From assembly GCA_003415625.1 (NCBI GenBank), contig PYIU01000002.1:5022001-5086000 (forward strand): 64,000 nucleotides of DNA, read 5' to 3'. Both the position numbers and the translations under genes were made by a program. Numbering within the stretch: position 1 is the stretch's first letter; each line of letters opens with the position of its first letter. Below, in pieces: positions 55,973 to 64,000 of this stretch. This DNA comes from Aquanectria penicillioides. Lineage: Eukaryota > Ascomycota > Sordariomycetes > Hypocreales > Nectriaceae. Below the pieces are notes generated by a model. That model searched no databases. It had not been told where the DNA came from and worked only from the letters and a program-made list of their open reading frames with translations.

Positions 55973-57939
55973 TGTTTCGAGATATGTGGGTGGAGGGCCG
56001 GGTGGTTCTATACTCAATGTCGTGACCGACTGGTAAAGCGTGTGCGAGTAACTGTCGAAGTAACTCGGCGGGGAGGACTTTCGCTGAGGCGGCTTGCGCT
56101 TGCGAGAGGCTCGGACAAGACGGAGCGGCTTGACCTCGAGGCTGGTGCTGCGGCTGGGATAGTACGGCGGAGGCTGGGAGGCGTAGCCTTCGGGCTTGAG
56201 CGGGAGGACGCGGGGGAGAGGAGCACCGGCGGAAACTCCAAAGGTATCGGAGGGAGGTCTGGAGAGGTCGGGACCGGAGTAGACGGGGAGTTCGCGAGGG
56301 ACCGAGTTGGCGAAGTTGCTTTCCCCAGGCCGGCTATCGGGAAAGCTAGGGAGACAGAAACAGAACGAGCCGAAGAGTAGATTATCCACGCCGGCGCAGC
56401 TGGCAGAAGAATGGGATTAAGGAATTAGAAAAAGAAGAGGGTATGGAGAATAAATATAGTGAATCAAGGGGCACCAGGCCTCGAGAAGAGAAGAGAAGAG
56501 AGGGAAGTTGGAGAAGAGACGGAGGAGTCTGTTTGGCTGTTCTTGTAACTGTTCGAAGCGCTGCTTGAACTGATGAGTGATGGAGAGGAGTAGTTTTTCT
56601 TTCTGGCGGACTTGAAGCCCATCTATATAGGTAGACAACGAACTCTCAAAAAGCACGGTTCGCCTTCGCAACGACAACCACAAAAACACTTTTGCCATCT
56701 TCACCACCGCAAGACGCCGTGACGAAAGCCTGGATGATCCCAGAAGTTGAGTCTCTCGTACGATAAGCAAGAGAGCTGAAACGGAGCCCTTCCATGTTCA
56801 CAGCAAAAAGGCGACGGGTGTGAAACGAAGGGAATGCCATGACGGTTCAGCCGTCTTCCATGTTTTGCAAGCGTCTTCTCTCCGGCGACCCGGGCGGCTA
56901 TGCGGGGAACTGCGTGAACGGTGAACGGCGCGGGCGGCTTGGCGTGTGGTAGCGCAGGCGCCGTGTTGCAGGTTTGTGTTTGAAAGGCCGGGGTATGGGA
57001 CGGACTTCGTCTTGGGAAGGGATCTCGATTATAGCTCAGATATGCGATGAGACCCTCGCTTGGCGTCACAGTAAGCTTGGACAGTAAACTTATGGTTCAG
57101 TTGTGGCGTGACTTTTTCCTGGATCATAGTAACTTCGTTCTTAAAAATCATATTTCAAGCCCTGCTTGCTTATTGATGGGTCAATGTGCTGATAAAGCTT
57201 GCTCAAGGCAGACGCCCGCTGCCATGTGACGTGATAATCATGACTGGCTCGTTTGCTCTCAATGAACAGGTTCGGCTGTCGCCTCGCCTCAGAATGCTTC
57301 AATTGTAACCGTCATCGAACCCCCTTGGCCCTCGGCATGTTCCCACGTCTCTATAACAAAAAAAGGGGACCAAAGGGCAAATAATAAAAAATAAAAAAAG
57401 TGCCGTAGCAAGGACCTCAAGAAGCACCGTGTCTCGCGGGACAGATGAAGTAAGAAAAATCAAAATGGCACCCAAATCAAGCGACGCCCCCACATCTTCA
57501 AACTCCGTCCGTGTAGAGAAAAACCAGCCGACCTGAGAGATAAATGCTCTCATTCTAATATTCCCTTTCCACCCATCCATCATGACCGACCGCCGACCAG
57601 TGGTTCTAAAAAATTTTGCGACAAGATGCCACAATTTCAAGAGCCCCCAGATGACACCTGGGCATGTCACCCGTTTGACTCGTGAGGTCACCCTGGCACC
57701 CGTATTGTCGGGGGCGGGTTACACTGAACGGCTGGGGAGTGTCAATGCAACACACCCAAACCACTGACTTCTGTGCATCGGACGATAACGCAGCCCCCTT
57801 CTGTCAGCATTCTATGTCCCTGTTAGAGGACATTGATTTGAGGGTCCCCATGGCGCACTCGGTACCAGGTTCCGAGCCTCTATTTTCCCCACCAAACTAT
57901 TGACGCCAATCAATGCATGGCTTCGCCATCGCGACAAGC
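55973..57939. other. Gene-poor interval
   Basis: 1.97 kb upstream of the hypothetical gene and up to the bHLH stop, both minus strand. It contains the possible 5' extension of the hypothetical gene (to 56389) and no other supported gene. Confidence 0.4.
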
Positions 57940-59269
57940 TCACGTGCTCAGCAGATCACGGACTGACAATCCTCGCCCCTTGGATCCACGGCGGTCATTG
58001 TTTAGCATCAACAAGGCAGCCATAGCTTCTTGGTCGAGTTCGCTTTGAGGATCGAGAGCCGGACTTGTCAATGTCGAAGTTGGGGCGGACGCATCACTGC
58101 GGGCGTAGGGACCAGCGCCAAAGACCTGAGGTCCAAATGCAGGAGATGTGGTAGCTGACGCACTAAAGCTGTATCGACGGGCATCTGTCGACACGGACGA
58201 ATACGAATGCTGACGGTGACGGGCGGTCATGACGTCCTGAGGTGGTAGTGCCGGCGAGATTGAGGGCTGGTGGACGTTCCTCTCCGGATTCGCAGGCATA
58301 GTCGGAGATTCAGCGTCTGAGTCTTCCATTTCAATGTCGCCATCACCTGAACCGGCGGGATCGCCCCGGAAGGTCGGGTGGAACTCTCGGATGGAGGGTA
58401 GGCGGTCTCGGGCCGTGGGGGTTTGGCGACCGGACTCGGAGTGGGTCTGGTTGTCTTCTTCTTGCTGGGCCTTCAACTTGGCCACACAATCTTCGAGATA
58501 TCGGACATACTCGATTGATGCCTGTTGAAGACACACAATTACATGTCAGTTTCCCAACACTCTCAACTGGGCTCTGGGGTTAATGGAAAAAACAAACCTG
58601 TAGGATGGACAGTTTGTGCATCTCTCCCGTGCACGCTGGGATCATGCTCTTCAAAACCGCAAACTCCTCGTTCATCTTGCTTCGTCTTCGTCGCTCAATA
58701 AGACTATGCGCTGTCTTCCTCGCAATCTTACGGCCCGCTGCGCTTGTCGCGCTCGGTTGCTTTTTTTTGCCCTTGTCGCTTAATGCATCGTCGCTTTTAA
58801 TAGCAGCGCCTGTCGCGGTCTTAGAAGCTGCTGCTGAGGAAGCGGCCGACTTTGCTGCCGCAGAAGCCTTTCCACCAGCTTTAGACGTCTCCTTGCTAGC
58901 TCCGCCATCAACGTTCGAATCCTGAGTTCGGGGCTTCATTTGAATAATCTTGCGGGAACGAGTCGGAGGAGGTGGCAACGCAAAGGTGTTGTCTTTGGTG
59001 TCCTTAGCAGCGGAGGATCTTCGGCGGGCCTTTACTGTCTCGGCGGGCTGCATAGGGAACGTCGAAGCTGGAGAAGCTGTAGCAAGCGGGTGGGGCTTGG
59101 GGTCTGTGGGTGATACTCGTGAACCTGCTGGCGATATACGGGAGGCATCGTGAAGAGCTGGAGGCGGCAATTCAAAGGACAGCTGGAAGGAGGCAAGCTG
59201 CTGGGTGCCGTCCTTGCCCTTGATATCGGATGAGGAGCCCGGTGTAAGTGGAAGACCTGGTCGGGGCAT
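57940..59269 (-). CDS. bHLH transcription factor
   Basis: 417 aa from two exons, 59269-58598 and 58521-57940 (76-nt intron, inside the helix-loop-helix). The bHLH is RKTAHSLIERRRRSKMNEEF followed by AVLKSMIPACTGEMHKLSIL and QASIEYVRYLEDCVAKLKAQ. His5, Glu9 and Arg13 of the basic region are all present, predicting CACGTG-type E-box binding. Flanks are Ser/Pro/Ala-rich and disordered, with an acidic patch (DGDIEMEDSDAE) as possible activation region. It is not the Pho4/NUC-1 or SREBP subtype by its basic region, and I cannot name an orthologue. The upstream gene-free region is 3.4 kb, long for this window, suggesting complex control. Confidence 0.88.
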
Positions 59270-62200
59270 CGTGGCGTTTGTGGAGATGTGAGATGGAATG
59301 ATGGAGAAGTGGTCGCGACCACTGTCGGTAGACGGAGCGATTATGGGGAGGATGGGTCTCGGTCTCAGAGAACCGGGGCTCTGCGGAGTCGACAGCCAAG
59401 GCAGCGCGTGTGAGAAACAATGTAGCGATTATCAGGGAGGCAAGATAAGCCACTGGCGGCGGTGTTGTAAGAAGGAAAATGCGGAAGAGTAAGTTGAATA
59501 GTTCGTGAGTGTGTTGCCAGGTGAGGGTGGACGACAGAGTTGGTGTTGGCTGGTCGAGTGAGATTACGATGCGGAGCAGTACCGAGAACAGCAATGTGTC
59601 GCGCGAAAGACCAACATCCGTCACAAGAGCGCAATTGAGGTCGAGTCCAGTCACGTTTCCCTTCTTGATCTCGAACCGAGAAGAAAGAAAAAAGAAGGTG
59701 GAAAAGGAAGATAAGGCGCCGAGGAGGAGACGGAAGACGTGGAGCTGTGGGAGGAGAGGAAGGGTGACCGGCAGATTCGATCGTCAGTGACAGGGTCCAG
59801 TATCTTCTAGCCCAATGCGGTTTATCCTGGCTTGGTCTCGCGAGCAAGAGGAGCAAGGCCTGGGAGCACGAGGGCAGAGGAGAGTGCAAGAGAGGGAAGC
59901 GGGAGGAGGAAGAGAGAGGGGGGGTGAACAGGGTGGATGTGGATGTGGATGGGACGGAGGAGATGAGCGAGCCAGATGGCGAGTGAGCGAGAGTGAGAAT
60001 GGACGATCGGGAGTAGCGAGCCTTCCTTGGATTCTTGCCTTGGATCCAGGTTTCACACACCCCCCAAAAGAAGTAACAGTGCGGGTGTCAGTGACAGATC
60101 CAGTTCCAGTTGGGTGCGCAAAGGAGGTGCGAGAGAGGAGCCCAGCGGCAGCAGATATTAAAGAGAAACTCGGACAGAAAACTTCGTGGGGAGTCTAGAA
60201 GAAGAGGGAGAAGGAAGATGGCGCTTCGTACCCAAGACGAGCAAGAAGAGCAAGAAGAGCAAGCACACGTACACGCACGAGGATTAGGCCACGCTATCTC
60301 CTGTAACTTAGTGCAGCATGGAGCATGGAACGGGAACCAGAAGCACGAGCACGAGGACTGGAGGATGACGGAACGAACAGAAGCAGCACGAGGCAACGAG
60401 CGACGACCACGCGCGAGCACAAGCACGAGCACGAGCGCGAGCTGGACCTGGACCTGGAGCAGGAACAGCAAGAGCAGGACCCCAGGACCAAGCAACCCCA
60501 ACCCCAAAAAGAAAAAGCCACAATCTCCCACAAGGCAAGAGAGTTTCACTGATGAAATCCGCTCTTGCCCTCGCGCTCCTCCAATCCGCGGCCGCAGGCC
60601 CCAGGGAGGATGGATCGTGGAACTGCGAGTTTGCTCTGGACCAAGCATCATCGAGAAAATGGTCGCGTGCTCTCCGATGTTGTCCAAGGACGCTGGCGAA
60701 TCAGCGCGGGGCATTGATGAACGTGGTCGTTGGTGCGGCGTTGACGGCAGGCGTGTGCTTGCCAGGGGGGCGTTCCCCAAGAAGGGAAAGAGCGGCATGG
60801 AGTGCCCGTAGACACAAGTAGACACCAAAAAAAAAAAAAAAAAAAAAAGGTTAGCTTGAGCTTGAGCCCTTTGCAGAAGGTAGGTACCTATTCCCCAGGT
60901 CGGTAAGGTGAGGCGACGAGGTTCCAGCGTTTTAATGGAGATAGGGTACCCAGATACCGGTAGTGGCAAGTGGAGGAGCACAGGAAGCACGGGGAGAACT
61001 TTGGGCTGGGGCAAATGGAACAATAACCCACTTGCGTGTGCAAGTGCCAAAGGACCACATAACGGCGGCGGCGGCGGCGGCGGCTTCTTCTTTTCCTTCG
61101 GTGTGTGTAAACAGGTTTGATTTGCACATATCACTCTTGTTCCTCCAAGAAAAAAATCTGTCGACATTGAAGCAGCAATGCCGTAATTCAATGTGAAGAA
61201 AGGGACCGGGGCGATGGTGATGGAAGGGAGGAACACCAAAAAAAAAAACCCCAAAAAATACGAAATACCAAAGAAGGACAATAGAAAAGCTGCCTCAGCT
61301 CGAATCCATCTTCCTCCTATCCATATGCTTACCCTGTATGTCTCTCCCCTCCGAGTACATCTGTGCATACATACCGGTACATGTCTTGTGCAGCCACTAC
61401 CAATCGATACACACTACGCATACCACACATAACAGCAGGAAACGCCCAAAACGCATTGAGCGACTCTGAAACTGACAGCCATAGCGGTGCTGTGCCTATA
61501 GTACCCTTCTGGGCTCTGGGGGCCTTGCCATCCGAATCCCCGACGTCTAAATAAAAGCAGGCCAACCTAGTAGGCAGGCATTGCACAGACCCATAAAAAA
61601 CCCCGACTTTCCCAGAGCGATCACCGAGACCACAACCAGCCAGACAAGCTTTTTCTTTAAACGGGGCATTTGGAGTAATCGTACTCCCTGCTCATCTAGC
61701 GCCTCCGCTCGCCGCCATGGCATCACTTTTTCAGAGGCTCCTGAGATTGAACATGTCCAGTTGCAAGCAATAATAAGCATGATCAATTTCTTTCTTTGCG
61801 CGCCCGTGAATTCCCCCTCGGTCCCGTAGGTCGGCGCCGCCCCATATGCCTGCCTGGCCAGTTCTGCTATCTGCTAGCAGCTTTGCTAGCTGTTAGCTGC
61901 TGGCCATCGTCAAGCAGCGTTGTTCATGACACGGTCCCTCCCTCAGCCTCCACAGTGAGCCTCTCCACCTCCTCCTCCTCCTCCATCAACCAGCACGTCA
62001 CGGCTCAAAGGGCAGCCGCCACACCAAAATACGAAAACCAGCAGTTCGAGGGCACGCGAGCACGTGTCCCCATCCCAGATCCTGGTGCTCACTCACACTC
62101 TCCAACACTACATAGTCAAATCGCCAGATACTGGATGGTCAACAAGCCCGGGGGCCGGGGTTTCACGGGCCAGGGTCTACTTGAAAACAAGGGTCGTGGA

Positions 62201-62713
62201 AAATTGCCATTCACTATTCGTCCTACAACGGGGATGAGCACGTGTCCCAGTGTCCTCCCCTCGACTGTGCAACCGCCAACCCCAGTTCCAGCCGAATCCC
62301 ACCCATCATCGTCGTGTGTGAGCCAACGTGGGGGAAGCTCTGAGGCGCTTTGAGGCCGCATGGCCGCATGGCCGCCTACCCCCCTGGTTGTTCTTGGGCC
62401 GGCCCCACGGATATCGCTATCCCGCGATTCAGGATCCCTGACCGACTCGCTGGCTTCGCCTGATGTGCGGTCTGCCATCTGGTTGGTAACTACTGTACCA
62501 TGTCCCCCGTGCAATTGTATGCATGTGCATCATGTACATCAAACTCCTGTCCGGTCTTTTCCCTAGACTCCATCATTAACCAAATATCAACCAATATGAA
62601 TCATCACCCGCCACTGCCGGTCTCTGTCCTTACGACCCGAATTCCGTCTTGGCCGATCCATTCATTACAGGTCTCGTGCCTAGACCATTGACTCTCCAAG
62701 CTAGACTTCAGCC
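59270..62713. promoter_or_regulatory. Long gene-free region between bHLH gene and PUT2
   Basis: 3.44 kb, the longest interval without a gene in the window. It contains purine-rich stretches (59830-60000, many GAG/AGG), GCACGA/GAGCAC hexamer repeats (about 60330-60445), AGGAGCAAG/GAAGAG repeats (60235-60265), an A23 run (60826-60848), TAGGTACC elements (60880-60900) and a GGC run (61064-61085). Long open frames here (60088-61368 minus) are low-complexity artefacts. Confidence 0.5.
60826..60848. repeat. Poly-A tract (23 A)
   Basis: A23 within the long intergenic region upstream of the bHLH gene; no transposon features flank it. Confidence 0.7.
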
Positions 62714-64000
62714 TCAGACGTCGTTACTGGGGTAAGCGACCTTGGTCGTCGGAACAAACTCTTCCTTAATCGCCCGAACGTTGACAAACCGGGTAAGCAG
62801 GTTCTGGCTTCCGGCCTTGTCGTTGGTGCCGCTTGCTCGCGAACCGCCGAAGGGCTGCTGACCCACAACGGCGCCGGTGCTCTTGCAGTTGACGTAAAAG
62901 TTACCGGCAGCGTTGCGGAGCTTCTCTTCGGCAAACCGCACAGCCTCTCGGTCCGCGGCGAAGATGGAACCGGTGAGGCCATATTCAGAGGTAGACTCAA
63001 CCAGCTTGCACACGGCACCGAAAGCATCGGGAGCAGCGTCGTCGTACACGTGAGTGGTCAGGATAGGACCGAAGAACTCAGTGGAGAAGAACTTGTGAGC
63101 CGGGTTGGTGGTGGCATAGATGGTAGGGTGAACGAAGTAGCCCTTGGAAGAGTCGTACTTGCCACCGGTGACGAGCTCCAGATCCTTATCAGTCTTGGCC
63201 TCGTCGATGGCACCCGACAGCTTCTTGAAAGATGCCTCGTGGATGACGGGGCCCATGAAGTGGCCATGCTCCCATGGGACGCCAATGCTGAGCTTCTCGA
63301 CCTCGGCCACTAGCTTCTCCTTGAACTCGGCCCACTTGGACTTGGGCACGTATAGACGAGAAGTGGCACTGCACTTTTGGCCCTGGTACTCGAAAGCACC
63401 ACGGACAGTCTGCTTCACGGCGTTGTCAATGTCAGCCGTAGGGTGGATCAGGTGGAAGTTCTTGCCACCGGTTTCACCGACGACACGGGGGTAGGATCGG
63501 TAGCGGCCCTCGGCGATTCCCTGGCCGATGGTGCCGTACAGCTTACGGAAGACAGCAGTGCTACCGGTGTAGTGCAGGGCAGCGAATTCCTTGTGCTCAA
63601 GGACAACCTTGGTCACCTCGACGGGGTTACCAGGGACAAACTGGATGACGTCCTTGGGCAGGCCAGCCTCGAGGAGAATCTGGTAGACGAGCCAGTTGGA
63701 GGCAATGGAGAAGTCGCTAGGCTTCCAGACAACGACGTTGCCCAGCAGAGCAGGGGCACCAGGAAGGTTGCCAGCAATGGCAGTGAAGTTGAAGGGGCTG
63801 ACGGCATAGACGAAACCCTCGAGAGGTCGGTACTCGAGACGGTTCCAGACGCCAGGGCTGTTGTGCTCAGGCTGGGTGTTGTAGAGCTGCTCGGCGTAGT
63901 GAACGTTGAAACGGAAGAAGTCGGCAAGCTCGGCGGCGGTATCAATCTCAGCCTGCCAGGCGTTCTTGCCCTGGCCGAGCATAGTGGCAGCCATGATATC
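62714..64000 (-). CDS. PUT2: Delta-1-pyrroline-5-carboxylate dehydrogenase, 5' part outside window
   Basis: Mitochondrial enzyme of proline catabolism that oxidises P5C to glutamate. The 426-residue visible C-terminal part begins MAATMLGQGKNAWQAEID and is still open at the window edge, so the N-terminus (presequence and first part of the NAD domain) lies beyond 64000. The ALDH core is clear: GVWNRLEYRPLEGFVYAVSP, FTAIAGNLPGAPALLGNVVV, VVGETGGKNFHLI (general-base Glu) and the catalytic Cys in YQGQKCSATSRLYVP. GYFVHPTIYATTNPAHKFFS and QPFGGSRASGTNDKAGSQ complete it. ENHNSPG-type variation (QPEHNSPGVWN) is normal. No intron is visible in this part. Confidence 0.95.
   Translation of the reverse strand, partial: DIMAATMLGQGKNAWQAEIDTAAELADFFRFNVHYAEQLYNTQPEHNSPGVWNRLEYRPLEGFVYAVSPFNFTAIAGNLPGAPALLGNVVVWKPSDFSIASNWLVYQILLEAGLPKDVIQFVPGNPVEVTKVVLEHKEFAALHYTGSTAVFRKLYGTIGQGIAEGRYRSYPRVVGETGGKNFHLIHPTADIDNAVKQTVRGAFEYQGQKCSATSRLYVPKSKWAEFKEKLVAEVEKLSIGVPWEHGHFMGPVIHEASFKKLSGAIDEAKTDKDLELVTGGKYDSSKGYFVHPTIYATTNPAHKFFSTEFFGPILTTHVYDDAAPDAFGAVCKLVESTSEYGLTGSIFAADREAVRFAEEKLRNAAGNFYVNCKSTGAVVGQQPFGGSRASGTNDKAGSQNLLTRFVNVRAIKEEFVPTTKVAYPSNDV

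Noticed and set aside
56417..56840. Minus-strand frames near 56.4-56.8 kb
   Set aside because: Short and compositionally biased, with no domain and no family-like splice structure.
60826..60848. A23 run as the tail of a retroposed element
   Set aside because: No target-site duplication or coding remnant flanks it, so a simple homopolymer is more likely.
60088..61368. 426-residue open frame on the minus strand
   Set aside because: Low-complexity runs of Phe, Leu, Pro and Val from translated repeats, no ATG at the stated start, and no domain. It is an artefact of GC-rich repeats in the intergenic region.

Overview
This window comes from the nuclear genome of a filamentous ascomycete (Pezizomycotina). 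A Sordariomycete, probably of the order Hypocreales, is my inference and the species cannot be named. The evidence is eukaryotic single-copy housekeeping genes, many short introns (50-94 nt, GTRNGT...CTRAC...YAG), strand-alternating genes with short intergenic gaps, an AT-rich block with the dinucleotide signature of repeat-induced point mutation (RIP), and filamentous-fungus-type proteins. No virus, toxin, CRISPR array or biosynthetic cluster was seen.

Layout. 1-1735 is a RIP-ravaged AT-rich block with no gene, followed by a truncated open frame (2335-3048) and a small Cys-rich hypothetical gene. From 4 kb on the window is ordinary gene-dense euchromatin. 4-12 kb: HAD phosphatase, TFIIF beta (TFG2) divergent from Elongin A (ELA1), NEDD8/RUB1, prohibitin PHB2 and a tRNA-Asp(GTC). 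12.7-26 kb: a large methyltransferase gene, TMA22/DENR, a Borealin-type protein, RPN10, TRS23/TRAPPC4, RPB4 and a membrane glycoprotein-like gene. 27-38 kb: PUF6, an SRPK-type kinase, a dual-specificity phosphatase, GIR2/RWDD1, ACL4 and riboflavin synthase RIB5. 38-49 kb: MUS81, phosphoacetylglucosamine mutase PCM1/AGM1, arginine methyltransferase HMT1, NSA2 and mitochondrial ribosomal protein bL21m (MRPL49). 49-64 kb: MPS1 kinase, PER1, two small or uncertain genes, a bHLH factor with a very long upstream region, and the 3' part of P5C dehydrogenase (PUT2) running off the right edge.

Functional themes: RNA polymerase II machinery (TFG2, ELA1, RPB4), ribosome biogenesis and translation (PUF6, ACL4, NSA2, TMA22, GIR2, bL21m), ubiquitin-like and proteasome functions (RUB1, RPN10), chromosome segregation and repair (Borealin-type protein, MPS1, MUS81), secretory pathway (TRS23, PER1, AGM1) and metabolism (RIB5, PUT2). 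Genes mostly sit in divergent pairs sharing a promoter region or convergent pairs with 95-200 bp between stops. I see no operon-like pathway cluster.

Two points affect anyone using the annotation. Three conserved genes (methyltransferase, SRPK-type kinase, AGM1) need five single-base insertions in mononucleotide runs to read through; this looks more like sequencing deletions than biology. Several coding starts are hidden by introns: TRS23 splits its ATG, NSA2 has a first coding exon of exactly ATG, RUB1 starts with an 11-nt exon and HMT1 has 14- and 20-nt exons, so simple open-frame calls miss the true N-termini. I did not find a convincing new biological system. The best leads are the RIP context pattern, the sense-strand poly-C tracts in introns or leaders, the dispersed TAGG/CCTA arrays, and the 3.4-kb gene-free interval upstream of the bHLH gene.
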